Below, piece after piece: positions 28,757-37,573 of a stretch of 64,000 bases of DNA. Below the pieces are notes generated by a model, which had not been told where the DNA came from, did not search any database, and saw only the letters and a program-made list of their open reading frames with translations. A program made the translations under genes and the position numbers. Origin of the DNA: Candidatus Latescibacterota bacterium (lineage in GTDB: Bacteria > Latescibacterota > UBA2968 > UBA8231); assembly GCA_007571365.1 (NCBI GenBank), contig RKRN01000109.1, forward strand, positions 1 to 64,000, written 5' to 3'. Each line of letters opens with the position of its first letter. Positions within the stretch are counted from its first letter, which is position 1.

Positions 28757-28790
28757 ATAGGCCCACCGAATGGTTGGGCCTATTTTTTTT
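28757..28790 (+). terminator. Rho-independent terminator of rplU-rpmA
   Basis: The stem ATAGGCCCA (28757-28765) pairs with TGGGCCTAT (28775-28783) and is followed by a run of eight T. It ends the plus-strand ribosomal transcript before the convergent epimerase gene. Confidence 0.95.
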
Positions 28791-28836
28791 CACTTGTGCC
28801 TAGGTGATCCTGTTCGAGCTTGCGATCACTGAATTC

Positions 28837-29589
28837 TCACTCCTCCAGCATCAGGTGCGATTTAGGCTCCCAGCCCAAAACAGTTCGTGCTTTAGACATA
28901 TTCATCTCGCAGTGGTCGGCGTCGCCCGATATGAAGAAGGCGTCGCAGCGGCCATGACCTATATGCACGTAGTCTAAAGCCGTCAGATAGGCCCTAGCCA
29001 GATCTTCCTCATCGGTAAAGTAAAGACCACCAGGGGGATAGTGTGGTGGATTTTTGGCTTGTTCTAGGAATTGCGCCCGGGTGCGCGGACCAGTAATGCG
29101 AAGGATTGCCAAGTTCAGGTCAAATTGGCGGGCGAAATAGCGACAAATGCCCTCGGCTAGCCCCTTAGTGAATCCGTACACACTAGGGCTATCGAGTGGT
29201 ACTTCTTCCTCGGACGGATAATAGGAACGGGCGCGGTAGTGGGTGCTCATGGTGGAGGTGTGAACGCCTTTTTTGATCCCTAGCCTCCAAGCGGTGTACA
29301 GGAGCAGGTGCAGTCCCAGACAATTGACGGTATAATTATCGACGATCTGGGTCTCAGTCTGATGGCTGTCGAGGCCGCCTTGGCCGCTCTTCATGGTCAT
29401 GTTGATGAAGGCATCCACTCCGTCTAGAGCGCAGGCGAGGGCCTCCGGGGCGGCGATAGAGCCTTCGATGTATTCTACCTCGTGCCTAGGCTTGGCGATG
29501 TCCAACACGCGCAGGTCGTGATGGCGTCTAAGGTAGGGAGTCGTGCAGGTGCCGACGTGGCCGGCCCCGCCGACTAACAAAATCTTCAC
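28837..29589 (-). CDS. NAD-dependent epimerase/dehydratase (extended SDR)
   Basis: 250 residues. Rossmann nucleotide-binding start with GGAGHVG, and the catalytic Tyr/Lys pair in SVYGFTKG. The STMSTHY segment supplies the upstream Ser/Thr. Shorter than typical sugar-nucleotide epimerases (~310-330), so the C-terminal substrate domain is small, as in NAD-dependent uronate dehydrogenase-like members. GTG start. Substrate is not determinable. It is convergent with rpmA and divergent from sucC. Confidence 0.8.
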   Translation of the reverse strand: MKILLVGGAGHVGTCTTPYLRRHHDLRVLDIAKPRHEVEYIEGSIAAPEALACALDGVDAFINMTMKSGQGGLDSHQTETQIVDNYTVNCLGLHLLLYTAWRLGIKKGVHTSTMSTHYRARSYYPSEEEVPLDSPSVYGFTKGLAEGICRYFARQFDLNLAILRITGPRTRAQFLEQAKNPPHYPPGGLYFTDEEDLARAYLTALDYVHIGHGRCDAFFISGDADHCEMNMSKARTVLGWEPKSHLMLEE

Positions 29590-29749
29590 GGGCGATCTCC
29601 TCTAAGTCTTTGGATATACCTGAATATTACGGGACTTTCCCAGCGATCAACAGCCTAGTTTGGTACTTTCTTAGATCGTCTTGCTGGTAGGGGAAGGTTT
29701 TTGTACCCTTTTGTTTTGTGTTCCTTTCACCTAATTATAGATAACGCTC

Positions 29750-30907
29750 ATGAAAATTCACGAATATCAAGCCAAAGAAATTTTGCGCCAGTACCAAGTC
29801 GCCGTACCGAGTGGCAACGTAGCCACCACAGCCGACCAATCCGAGCTCGTGGCCGCCGAATTGGGTGGAAAGGTCGTAGTTAAGGCCCAAATCCACGCTG
29901 GAGGTCGCGGCATGGGCGGAGGCGTCAAACTGGCCGCTAATCCCGCAGAGGCTCGCCAAGCGGCCAGCGAGATTCTCGGCATGCAGCTCGTTACGCACCA
30001 GACCGGCCCGGAAGGACAAAGGGTCAAGAAAGTCTTGGTGGAGCAGGCCTCGGATATAGAACGCGAGTTTTATCTGGGCATCACGCTAGACCGGGCCCAA
30101 TGCAAGCCAGTGGTCATGGCTAGTCGAGAAGGCGGTGTTGCGATCGAGGAGGTCGCGGCGGCGACCCCAGAAAAAATTCTCAAGGAGACGGTTGATCCGG
30201 CAGTGGGGTTACAGGTATTCCAAGCAACGCGCTTGGCATTCGGGCTTGGCTTTGAGGGCAAACAGGTTCGCCAAGCAGCCAGTTTTATCCTTAGTCTCTA
30301 CAGAGCCTATGTCGATGCCGATTGCTCACTGGTTGAGGTCAATCCCTTGGTGGCGACCGCCGATGGGCAGCTTTTGGCACTGGATGCCAAAATAGACTTG
30401 GACGACAACGCACTCTTCCGCCATCCCGACTTAGCGGCAATGCGCGATCTGGATGAAGAGGAAGAGCTAGAGGTCGAAGCGGCCAAATACGATCTGAGCT
30501 ACATTAAGCTTGACGGCAATATCGGTTGTATGGTCAACGGTGCCGGACTGGCTATGGCCACCATGGACATTATAAAGCTGTCTGGTGCTGAGCCGGCCAA
30601 CTTCTTGGATGTAGGCGGGGGTGCCAGTGCCGAGACCGTGGAAAATGGCTTCCGAATTCTGCTCTCCGACTCGAATGTAAAGGCCATTCTCATTAACATC
30701 TTCGGAGGCATTGTACGTTGCGACCGCGTGGCCAGCGGCGTGATTGAGGCGCGCAAAAACATTGAAGTCAACGTGCCAATCGTCGTGCGACTAGCTGGTA
30801 CCAACGCACATATGGCTGCCGAGATGCTGGAAAACTCCGACATGGACTTTGCCGTTGGGCACGGGCTTCAAGAAGCGGCGGCGATGGTCAAGGCGACTAT
30901 TCAGTAA
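29750..30907 (+). CDS. sucC: Succinyl-CoA synthetase beta subunit (ADP-forming type)
   Basis: 385 residues. Starts [17 protein letters not shown], contains the ATP-grasp region ([17 protein letters not shown]), EVNPLV metal/phosphate site and the CoA-ligase segment with [13 protein letters not shown]. With SucD it makes ATP (or GTP) from succinyl-CoA in the TCA cycle. sucD follows after 13 bp. Confidence 0.96.
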   Translation: MKIHEYQAKEILRQYQVAVPSGNVATTADQSELVAAELGGKVVVKAQIHAGGRGMGGGVKLAANPAEARQAASEILGMQLVTHQTGPEGQRVKKVLVEQASDIEREFYLGITLDRAQCKPVVMASREGGVAIEEVAAATPEKILKETVDPAVGLQVFQATRLAFGLGFEGKQVRQAASFILSLYRAYVDADCSLVEVNPLVATADGQLLALDAKIDLDDNALFRHPDLAAMRDLDEEEELEVEAAKYDLSYIKLDGNIGCMVNGAGLAMATMDIIKLSGAEPANFLDVGGGASAETVENGFRILLSDSNVKAILINIFGGIVRCDRVASGVIEARKNIEVNVPIVVRLAGTNAHMAAEMLENSDMDFAVGHGLQEAAAMVKATIQ

Positions 30908-30920
30908 GAGGAATACAGGG

Positions 30921-31790
30921 ATGAGCGTTTTAATCGACGAAAACACCAAGGTCTTTGTACAGGCCATTACAGGGTCGGAGGGATCATTTCACACGCGACA
31001 AATGATGGAGTACGGCACGAAGGTGGTCGGCGGAGCAACACCTAGCAAAGGCGGCCAAGAATTTGAAGGTGTTCCGGTTTTTAACACGGTCGCCGAAGGC
31101 ATTGAGGCCTCGGGAGCCAATGCTTCAATCGTCTTTGTGCCAGCCCCCTTTGCCGCCGACGCCATCATGGAAGCGGCCGATGCCGGTATAGAGCTAGTCA
31201 TTTGTATCACCGAGAACATCCCCGTGAGCGACATGGTCAAAGCCTACCATTATGTCCAAGTGCGCTCTACTCGTCTGATCGGGCCTAATTGCCCCGGCGT
31301 CATTTCGCCGGGGAAGTGCAAAATCGGCATTATGCCTCACTTTATTCATCAGCCAGGTCGCGTGGGGATTATCTCTCGGAGTGGAACGCTGACCTATGAA
31401 GCCGTGGGGCAACTCACTGAGCGAGGCTTGGGCCAGTCCACAGCCATCGGCATTGGCGGCGACCCAATCATCGGGACGCGCTTTGTGGACGCGCTGGCTC
31501 TCTTTAAGGACGACCCCGAGACCGATGCGGTCGTGATGATCGGCGAGATTGGCGGCACGGCTGAAGAGGAAGCGGCTACCTATATCAAAGAGTGCTACGA
31601 CAAGCCCGTCATTGGCTTTATCGCGGGGCGTACAGCACCTCCGGGGCGGCGGATGGGACATGCAGGAGCTATTATCTCAGGTGGTAAGGGGGCGGCCGAG
31701 GACAAAATGGCGGCGATGCGGGAAGCAGGGATTCACACCTGTGAGAACCCTGCGGAAATTGGGGAAACGGTAGCGAAGGTACTGAGCTGA
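30921..31790 (+). CDS. sucD: Succinyl-CoA synthetase alpha subunit
   Basis: 289 residues from ATG 30921, chosen because [25 protein letters not shown] matches family N-termini; an in-frame ATG 72 bp upstream lies inside sucC. CoA-binding Rossmann domain, [19 protein letters not shown], and the phosphorylated His in [12 protein letters not shown]. Partner of SucC. Confidence 0.96.
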   Translation: MSVLIDENTKVFVQAITGSEGSFHTRQMMEYGTKVVGGATPSKGGQEFEGVPVFNTVAEGIEASGANASIVFVPAPFAADAIMEAADAGIELVICITENIPVSDMVKAYHYVQVRSTRLIGPNCPGVISPGKCKIGIMPHFIHQPGRVGIISRSGTLTYEAVGQLTERGLGQSTAIGIGGDPIIGTRFVDALALFKDDPETDAVVMIGEIGGTAEEEAATYIKECYDKPVIGFIAGRTAPPGRRMGHAGAIISGGKGAAEDKMAAMREAGIHTCENPAEIGETVAKVLS

Positions 31791-31843
31791 TTTAATTGGG
31801 AAACGTTTTTCTACGTAACTGTCTCTCCTTCAACAACTCAGTT

Positions 31844-32668
31844 TTAGTGGGGCGGAGCAAATTCCCTCTTGGTCAGCAGCGGCATAATGGCGGCTTGGCG
31901 GCTTAGGAGCAGGAGGCCGCCAAGCAGGAGTAGGCCGGAGAGCAGGACCAAGGGCATGGGGAGATGTTGGGAGGGACCGAGGCCTTCCATGCCTAAGTAA
32001 GTGCGCAAGTTGATCCCAATTATCGAAGTCGAGTTGTTTACCGCGTGGGCGAGCATGGCAGGATAGATGCTGTGAGTCCAGTAAACTAAAGCACCGAGGA
32101 AGAGCCCAAAAAAGAAGAGGGGAATCATTTGCCAAGGGTTGAAGTGAGAAGTGGCAAACAGCAGGGCCGAACCGCCTAGTGCCCAGCGCGGCCCATAGTG
32201 GGCGCAAAGGCTCGTGAATATAAGTCCGCGGAAGAGGGGCTCTTCGCAAAAAACAGGTACTAGCACTAGTGTTATCAGTCCCTTCGGGAGCTCTGCTAGG
32301 CCGCGGACAATATGAATTTCCAGCAGGTTTTTCTGAAAAGACAGCGGCATGGACAGGTCTATCTGGCCGAGAAGATAGGCCTGATACAAGTCAAGTTCGG
32401 CGATTACAAGGCTACAGCAAATAGTAACCGGGATTGTCAGCAACAGGGTCGCAGCCGACGTGGCGTTGAATAGAAGTAAATCTTCGGCAATTAGGCGATG
32501 GCGGCGAATGTAAAGAGCAACAAACCACAAAAGGGTACATTCGGCGGCAATAATACCAGCATATAGAGATAAAAAGCCGACGATGGGCCAAACTACGAAG
32601 TGGGCTAGCAGGAGCGTAGGTAGCACTAGGCGGAGAACATGGGAGAAGCGGGGATAGTGCGTACGCAT
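31844..32668 (-). CDS. CPBP-family intramembrane metalloprotease
   Basis: 274 residues, six to eight hydrophobic helices. The three CPBP (Abi) motifs are present: EEPLFRG, SHFNPW (FATSH), and HAVNN near residue 215. Members include CAAX-processing-like and bacteriocin-immunity proteins; the bacterial substrate is usually unknown. It is the last gene of a glycosyltransferase group, 28 bp after the GT2 gene, so it may act in envelope or polysaccharide maturation. That role is inference. Confidence 0.85.
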   Translation of the reverse strand: MRTHYPRFSHVLRLVLPTLLLAHFVVWPIVGFLSLYAGIIAAECTLLWFVALYIRRHRLIAEDLLLFNATSAATLLLTIPVTICCSLVIAELDLYQAYLLGQIDLSMPLSFQKNLLEIHIVRGLAELPKGLITLVLVPVFCEEPLFRGLIFTSLCAHYGPRWALGGSALLFATSHFNPWQMIPLFFFGLFLGALVYWTHSIYPAMLAHAVNNSTSIIGINLRTYLGMEGLGPSQHLPMPLVLLSGLLLLGGLLLLSRQAAIMPLLTKREFAPPH

Positions 32669-32696
32669 GAGGCTATATAATATAAGTCGTTATTCT

Positions 32697-33626
32697 TTAT
32701 CTGTTTAGAGCGCGTAGATAACCCCGCGTTCGGCTAGACCAGAACAAATAACTAAAAAACAGATCCGGGACATAGGTTTTCACAAGAAAGCGAGTCACCC
32801 AGCGAATGGGGTAGTGAATCGGCGACAATAAGGCTAGCTGGAGCGCGAGCCGCCGAGGAGAAAAAGCAGCCGCCTTGATAAAGTCTAGCTGGAGTACGGC
32901 GTCAAGCTCGCGATGCTTTTTTAACAGGATGGGGATTGACATGCTGCCGTAGGTTTGCATCAGACGGCAAAGCGGTTCCAACGAACGCAAGTGATTGTGG
33001 TGTGACAGGGCTTCAGGGGCATAGTAAAGCGGAATACCTGCCAAGTGGAGGCGATACCCTAATTCTAGATCTTCGCCGCCATAAGCCGTGAGGTCCTCGT
33101 CGAAAAATCCCACGCGCAGCAGGGACAACCGGCGAACCGAGGAGTTGCCGGTGACAAAGCACTTGAAAGGTATGGTCTTATCCGCATCAACCCTATGGAC
33201 CCCCCTCCCTTCGAGATAGCGAGTCAGGGAGGTAGCGGGAATTTCACTGGCAAAGCGGATATTGCCGACAAAAACGGCTTCCGCGTGGTTTTGATGCCGT
33301 TGGGCATGGGCGCGGAGAAAATTTGTGCCGACGGTCATGTCGCTGTCGAGAAAGACGACGATATCGCCGCTGGCGACCCGCAGGGCTGCGTTGCGCGCCC
33401 GGGCGCGTCCCTGATTGTGTTCGTTGCGGAGGAGTTGAAACTCTAACGGCGCGACCGCCGCATGTAGCCGCTCAGCATCCAAATCGGGGGAGGCATCGTC
33501 CACTACGATGATTTGGGTCGCTTCGTGAGGGTAATCTTGCTTCGACAGGCTCTTGAGTGCTGCTTCAAGATGCCCAGGCTCGTCATAGGTTGGGATTACG
33601 ACGCTAAGCGTCAGCGGGGTGCTCAT
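32697..33626 (-). CDS. Family 2 glycosyltransferase
   Basis: 309 residues, GT-A fold. LSVVIPTYDEPGHLEAALKSL start, nucleotide-binding VVDDASPD, the metal-binding FLDSDMT (DxD-like) and acceptor/base motif GGEDLELGYR. A C-terminal helical segment carries a basic region that may associate with membrane. It transfers a sugar from a nucleotide donor; donor and acceptor unknown. ATGA overlap with the upstream GT4 gene shows coupling. Confidence 0.87.
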   Translation of the reverse strand: MSTPLTLSVVIPTYDEPGHLEAALKSLSKQDYPHEATQIIVVDDASPDLDAERLHAAVAPLEFQLLRNEHNQGRARARNAALRVASGDIVVFLDSDMTVGTNFLRAHAQRHQNHAEAVFVGNIRFASEIPATSLTRYLEGRGVHRVDADKTIPFKCFVTGNSSVRRLSLLRVGFFDEDLTAYGGEDLELGYRLHLAGIPLYYAPEALSHHNHLRSLEPLCRLMQTYGSMSIPILLKKHRELDAVLQLDFIKAAAFSPRRLALQLALLSPIHYPIRWVTRFLVKTYVPDLFFSYLFWSSRTRGYLRALNR

Positions 33627-34738
33627 GCTAGGGTTTCGTAAAGCTGGGTGAGTTGAGCGGCTTCTCGTTCCCAGTTATAGTGCCGTGCCGCCTGCAAACT
33701 CGCCTTGGCGTACGCCTCTCGCTGCGCTGCATTATCTAAAAAAGAGGCGACCTGCGCTCGAATGGCCGCTATATTGGTTGGGTTGACCGTAGCCCCGATA
33801 TGCGTTTCGCGGACGATGCGCTCCATTTCAGGAAAGTTGCTGGCTAAGACCGGCAGCCCGGCCATCATATACTCGAAAAGCTTGTTGGGCAGAGAGTAGT
33901 AGAAGCTCTTGCCCGTGCCTTTGATCAGACACAGGCCCAAGTCGGCCGAGCAAGTATAATTGTGAAGTTGGTAAAAGGGCACCCGGGAAATAAAATAGAC
34001 CCGATCCTCTAGGCCCTCAGCGCGAACTTGGTTCCGCAGGGCCTGTTCACTCGGCCCATCCCCAATTAGCACTAGGGCGGCGGCAAGCCCTGCGGTGGCC
34101 TCAATTTGCTCGCGCAAGCCGTTTTCGGTGAGAAATCCTCCTTGATAGAGAACAACGGGACGATCATCGGACAAGCCCAGTGTTTCGCGTATCAGGTTGC
34201 TTTGGACCTTGTGGCGGAATAGCGGCAAATTGCGCAGAACGACGACCTCGTCAAGGCGGTAACGCTCCCTGAGCGATTGGGCAATAGACCCGCTGACGGT
34301 TATGACGCGATCTACTCGTCTTATCAGCCGCTGCTCCAGCAAACGCCAGCAGGACCGCATCAGCGGCCGGTTGACCAGTGAAGATTGTTCGGTCCAAAAT
34401 TCGTGTGCGTCATAGACGATGGGCAGATCTAGTCGCTGTGCAGCTCGCACTGCTGGCCAGAGTGAGTCTAAGTCGTGTGCGTGATAGGCATCCGGCTGGG
34501 TCTTGACGAGCAGAGGATAGGCCCGTTGCCAAAAAAAAGGATAGAGGCGGCGCAGCGAGCGGCTCCGGTCTAGCGGAATCGGGTAGATTTCAAAATCGTC
34601 CCATCCCTTGAGTGGGGCTAAGTTAAAAGAGGAGGCGACAATGACGACTTGGTGACCAGCGCGGCGCAGCGAAGTAGCCTCTCGGTAGATGCGGTAGTCG
34701 AAATTCAGGTCGGTGAAAGCGACCATACAGATACGCAT
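33623..34738 (-). CDS. Family 4 glycosyltransferase
   Basis: 371 residues, GT-B fold. N-terminal acceptor domain (MRICMVAFTDLNFDYRIYREATSLRRAGHQVVIVAS), C-terminal nucleotide-sugar domain with VVLYQGG and the EX7E-type motif in FEYMMAGLPVLASNFPEMERIV. First gene of the GT4-GT2-CPBP group. No clear ribosome-binding site precedes its ATG. The start lies 32 bp after the terminator of the structured RNA at 34770-34971, so it may be subject to attenuation. Sugar donor unknown. Confidence 0.87.
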   Translation of the reverse strand: MRICMVAFTDLNFDYRIYREATSLRRAGHQVVIVASSFNLAPLKGWDDFEIYPIPLDRSRSLRRLYPFFWQRAYPLLVKTQPDAYHAHDLDSLWPAVRAAQRLDLPIVYDAHEFWTEQSSLVNRPLMRSCWRLLEQRLIRRVDRVITVSGSIAQSLRERYRLDEVVVLRNLPLFRHKVQSNLIRETLGLSDDRPVVLYQGGFLTENGLREQIEATAGLAAALVLIGDGPSEQALRNQVRAEGLEDRVYFISRVPFYQLHNYTCSADLGLCLIKGTGKSFYYSLPNKLFEYMMAGLPVLASNFPEMERIVRETHIGATVNPTNIAAIRAQVASFLDNAAQREAYAKASLQAARHYNWEREAAQLTQLYETLA

Positions 34739-34769
34739 GATGTATAAGGAATCGGCGTAAAGGCTAAAA

Positions 34770-34803
34770 ATAAAAAAGCAGCCTATCTAAAAATGGGCTG
34801 CTT
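34770..34803 (-). terminator. Rho-independent terminator of the structured RNA
   Basis: AAGCAGCCC...GGCTGCTT hairpin (34795-34803 with 34776-34783), followed on the minus strand by six T and more T/A. No T-run follows on the plus strand, so it acts on minus-strand transcription. Confidence 0.88.
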
Positions 34804-34971
34804 ATAAAATAAAGAGTATGGCGGCCGGAAGGGGTAATCTTGAAACGCAAGTGAGATCCTCAAACGAGGCGGTGTGGGGAGGTAATTTTGAAGATCCCAA
34901 CGGCCCGAAAAGGGAAATCCGAGCTTCTCGTATCAAGACTTTGACCGCGTAGCGGACCGCCACACTCTGTT
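34804..34971 (-). ncRNA. Structured leader or small RNA of unrecognised class
   Basis: No coding frame here. On the minus strand the ends form a closing helix P1 (34967-34953 with 34827-34814, 14 pairs, one bulged base), then P2 (34938-34929 with 34847-34838), and inside it a long hairpin P3 (34896-34887 with 34864-34855, extendable by 3 pairs) plus a smaller hairpin around CCCTTTTCGGG. P1 and P3 each contain one G-U pair that would be a mismatch if the plus strand were the RNA, which supports the minus strand. A TTGACA-17-TATTTT promoter precedes it and a terminator follows, giving about 200 nt. Size recalls 6S RNA, but the three-way junction does not fit that rod shape. Confidence 0.7.
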
Positions 34972-34977
34972 TAGAAA

Positions 34978-35006
34978 AAAATACACACGCTAGATTGTGT
35001 TGTCAA
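34978..35006 (-). promoter_or_regulatory. Sigma-70-type promoter of the structured RNA
   Basis: Minus strand TTGACA (35001-35006), 17-bp spacer, TATTTT (34978-34983). Predicted start near 34971, a few bases before helix P1. Confidence 0.75.
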
Positions 35007-35043
35007 GCGGAAAAATGGATCTAAAGAAAATGCCAACAGAGTC

Positions 35044-35072
35044 TTGCACACTTACAAGTGTGTGCGTATCTT
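35044..35072 (+). promoter_or_regulatory. Promoter with internal palindromic operator for the small XRE regulator
   Basis: TTGCAC (35044-35049) and TATCTT (35067-35072) are 17 bp apart. The inverted repeat CACACTT-AC-AAGTGTG (35047-35062) fills the spacer and overlaps the -35. This geometry suits autorepression by the XRE protein encoded 40 bp downstream. Confidence 0.55.
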
Positions 35073-35111
35073 TTGGCAGAGAATGGTTAAAATAATTCAG
35101 AGGGACCGCAC

Positions 35112-35645
35112 ATGCAGTTTGCAGAAATGATCAAGAAGGCCCGACGACAAGCCCACCTGAGCCAGCAGGGATTGGCCGGACAACTCGTGACGGCGCGAAG
35201 GCCCAAGGGCGTATGGGCAACCTATATAGGACAAATTGAGAAAGGGGAGAAGGTCCCTTCCGACGAAGTGTGTCTCAAGTTGGCCGAGGTTTTGGAACTT
35301 GACTCTAATAGATTGTTGATTGCTGCTTATGAGGCCAAGGCCAGTTCGGAGGAAGGACGTGCGCTCTATGGCAAGATGATGCGCTCGCTGTCGGATCCAG
35401 TCGTCAACAAGCTCCTGTCTAGCGAAGAGCCGTTGGACCCAGCCCTCTTGGGGATACTATCGAATCCAGAAATTTTGGCTCTGCTCGGGGATCAACCGTG
35501 GTTAGAGGCCGTTGCTCGGGCGCGCAAGAAGCAGAAGGAGCGCGATGTGTTACGCCTGCTCGCTCTGGTAGAGGCGATGGACGACAAACAGTGGGATATG
35601 ATAATGGGTATCATAGGGACTTGGAACCTAGAGTCGCCTAATTAG
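35112..35645 (+). CDS. Small XRE-family DNA-binding regulator
   Basis: 177 residues. N-terminal helix-turn-helix (EMIKKARRQAHLSQQGLAGQL...YIGQIEKGEKVPSDEVCLKLAEVLEL). The rest is helical with no recognised sensor domain; it includes a basic stretch (ARARKKQKERD). Likely represses its own promoter through the palindrome in the spacer. Its targets are unknown; the divergent structured RNA and GT genes are neighbours. The 3' end overlaps the convergent lipoprotein gene by 4 bp. Confidence 0.75.
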   Translation: MQFAEMIKKARRQAHLSQQGLAGQLVTARRPKGVWATYIGQIEKGEKVPSDEVCLKLAEVLELDSNRLLIAAYEAKASSEEGRALYGKMMRSLSDPVVNKLLSSEEPLDPALLGILSNPEILALLGDQPWLEAVARARKKQKERDVLRLLALVEAMDDKQWDMIMGIIGTWNLESPN

Positions 35646-36124
35646 AAATCGGGTAGTTTGTACTCGCCGCGCTCAATGGCTTGCTCTAATTCTTGGTGGA
35701 AGGTGCTGTCTAGATGGGAAGTGATTTTCCAACCACCGGAATCGCGAAGAAAGTAAAAGAATGGCGACGTGCGCTCGTCGCCTAGCGTAGAGGAATCGAA
35801 GAGTAGGTAACCGATGCGCTCGTTGATGATGCGCTCTTCAGCGATTTCTCGCCGCAGTTGAGCCTTGATCTCTGCTGGCGTCTTTTGTCGCCACCGTTCG
35901 ACAAAGCTCTGACGATCTTCGCTCTCCACTTGCGAAGAACTGAAACATTCCCAAAGCAGGTCAAAGTCGCTGTTTTCTAGCGCGTACTTGTAAGTCTGGA
36001 AGGTCTGGGCCGGGTGTGAGAAGCGTTGGTCTAGGTCTTCGCTATTGCAGCCGAGGAGCAGGGCGAGACAAACAAATAGTTGTAGGGCCATTGTGTGTAG
36101 TGCAAGGATCAGTGTCTTGGGCAA
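35642..36124 (-). CDS. Small lipoprotein of unknown function
   Basis: 160 residues from a TTG, or 149 from ATG 36091. A hydrophobic stretch ends in LLLGC, a good lipobox. After it, FQTYKYALENSDFDLLWECFSSS and a GGWKITSH strand resemble the NTF2-like (DUF4878-type) fold, which is only suggestive. The TTG start gives a Lys in the n-region and is slightly preferred. Located 14 bp downstream of the bifunctional nuclease pair on the same strand. Confidence 0.6.
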   Translation of the reverse strand: MPKTLILALHTMALQLFVCLALLLGCNSEDLDQRFSHPAQTFQTYKYALENSDFDLLWECFSSSQVESEDRQSFVERWRQKTPAEIKAQLRREIAEERIINERIGYLLFDSSTLGDERTSPFFYFLRDSGGWKITSHLDSTFHQELEQAIERGEYKLPDF

Positions 36125-36138
36125 CTTCAGCTACTTGG

Positions 36139-36867
36139 TCAGGTGTTACGTCTGCGTCCACCCGGAAGGGATTCAACGCTTGGTTTTTTGACTAGCGATT
36201 CGATGGCGTCGCGCAGACGAGCAGCTTCTTCGTATTCTTCGCATACGACGGCCTGCTGTAGCCGATGCCGAAGCAGGCTGAGTTCGTCTTTCTCTTTTTG
36301 GGGAGGGCGTTGAGCGTCGGCCTCTTCGGCATTCCGCTTCGGTGAGCGGACCTTGGCCGAACCGGCTTCTGCATTGAGTGCCGTGGAAATCTGCACTTCA
36401 AACTCGTAGAAGCGGTTCAGAGTGTGTTCAACATCCAAGTCGGTTTCCAAGGGCTCCAAGCCAACCTCGTCAAGCAACGCAGGAGCAACGTAGATTGGCG
36501 AACCTGTGCGCAAGGCCAAAGCGATGACATCGCTGGGGCGTGCGTCGATGTCCTTTATCGTGTGATTCTTCTCAATGACGATCCTCGCGTAGTAAATGGA
36601 GCGGCGCACGTTGTGGATGACAACTTGGCGTACGCGTATCGCAAGGGAACTGACCATAGAAGAGAGTAAGTCGTAAGAGATTGGGCGTATAGGTTCATCG
36701 TTTTCTAGCTGCATCCGAATGGCGGCCGCTTCAAATTCGCCAATGGGAATGGGCAGGAGCCGCGGGAGGTTACCGTTCTTCTCGCTCAACCATACCAAGG
36801 GCCTGTCCTCGTGCAAGTAGGGGCTAACCTTGACCACGGTCATCTCAACTAAAGAAGTAGTACTCAT
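36139..36867 (-). CDS. Bifunctional nuclease (BFN/DUF151) family protein with UVR motif, copy B
   Basis: 242 residues. Residues ~5-135 form the BFN (DUF151) domain: LPIPIGEFEAAAIRMQLE, RPISYDLLSSM, DARPSDVIALALRTGSPIYVA. A low-complexity charged linker follows, and the C-terminus has a UvrB/UvrC (UVR) motif, LRHRLQQAVVCEEYEEAARLRDAI. BFN proteins are proposed DNase/RNase enzymes; the UVR helix pair is used for protein contacts in UvrBC, McsA and ClpC partners. The start overlaps the stop of copy A by one base (TAATG). Confidence 0.85.
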   Translation of the reverse strand: MSTTSLVEMTVVKVSPYLHEDRPLVWLSEKNGNLPRLLPIPIGEFEAAAIRMQLENDEPIRPISYDLLSSMVSSLAIRVRQVVIHNVRRSIYYARIVIEKNHTIKDIDARPSDVIALALRTGSPIYVAPALLDEVGLEPLETDLDVEHTLNRFYEFEVQISTALNAEAGSAKVRSPKRNAEEADAQRPPQKEKDELSLLRHRLQQAVVCEEYEEAARLRDAIESLVKKPSVESLPGGRRRNT

Positions 36868-37484
36868 TAGTCATCCCCATTAAGACGACTAATCTCGTCG
36901 CGAAGCCGTGCGGCCTCCTCGTAGATTTCTTCGGCAACCGCTTGATGCAGGCGTCTTTTGAGTTGTTCTAGCTGATTGACGGCTGATGTAGTGATGGTCG
37001 AGTACTCTTCTCGCGGTGCGGCCACGGATTTGGTGATGGCATTAACTTCAGCCGTAACCCATTCATCGTCGTCAGAAAGAACGCATCCCACGTCTTTGAG
37101 TACCTTGACGGCAGCGTAGATCGGTGCGTCAAAGCGCAAGGCTAGGGCAATTGCATCGCTGGGACGTGCGTCGAATGTATGAGCCTTGCCCTCGTCGTCA
37201 ACGAGGTGAATATCAGCGTAGTACGTTCTTTCGCGTGAGTTAAAGTCCGTAATTTCGACCCGGATTATCCGGGCGTCGACGTGGGCGAGAATCTGATGGG
37301 CTAGATCGTAGCTGATGGGGCGTACAGGTTGACGCCTGCTGTGGGCTGTGGAAATGGCGGCCGCTTCAAAGCGGCCGATGACAATGCGCAGATAAGAGTT
37401 GCCTTCGACTTCTTTGAGTACTACTTCGGGGTATAAAGATAGAGATTTGTTGCTTAAAACCCCCTTGACGTCCATCAGGACCAT
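36867..37484 (-). CDS. Bifunctional nuclease (BFN/DUF151) family protein with UVR motif, copy A
   Basis: 205 residues with the same architecture as its downstream neighbour: BFN domain (RIVIGRFEAAAISTAH, RPISYDLAHQI, DARPSDAIALALRFDAPIYA) and C-terminal UVR motif LKRRLHQAVAEEIYEEAARLRDEI. The two genes look like a tandem duplication that has diverged, mainly in the linker. Translation is coupled by a one-base overlap. Nuclease activity is family inference. Confidence 0.85.
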   Translation of the reverse strand: MVLMDVKGVLSNKSLSLYPEVVLKEVEGNSYLRIVIGRFEAAAISTAHSRRQPVRPISYDLAHQILAHVDARIIRVEITDFNSRERTYYADIHLVDDEGKAHTFDARPSDAIALALRFDAPIYAAVKVLKDVGCVLSDDDEWVTAEVNAITKSVAAPREEYSTITTSAVNQLEQLKRRLHQAVAEEIYEEAARLRDEISRLNGDD

Positions 37485-37573
37485 AGCATTACACTACAAT
37501 TTAATAGGCATTTATCAATAGATGTATAAAATATAATACGACGTAAAAGCGGGTGTCAACCAACTCGCGCCTC

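Noticed and set aside
34804..34971. 6S RNA, SRP RNA, tmRNA or T-box as identity of the structured RNA
   Set aside because: Size and promoter/terminator fit 6S, but the fold has a three-way junction; the SRP GGAAG tetraloop context, tmRNA tRNA-like ends and the T-box GGUGG motif are not present. Kept as unclassified.
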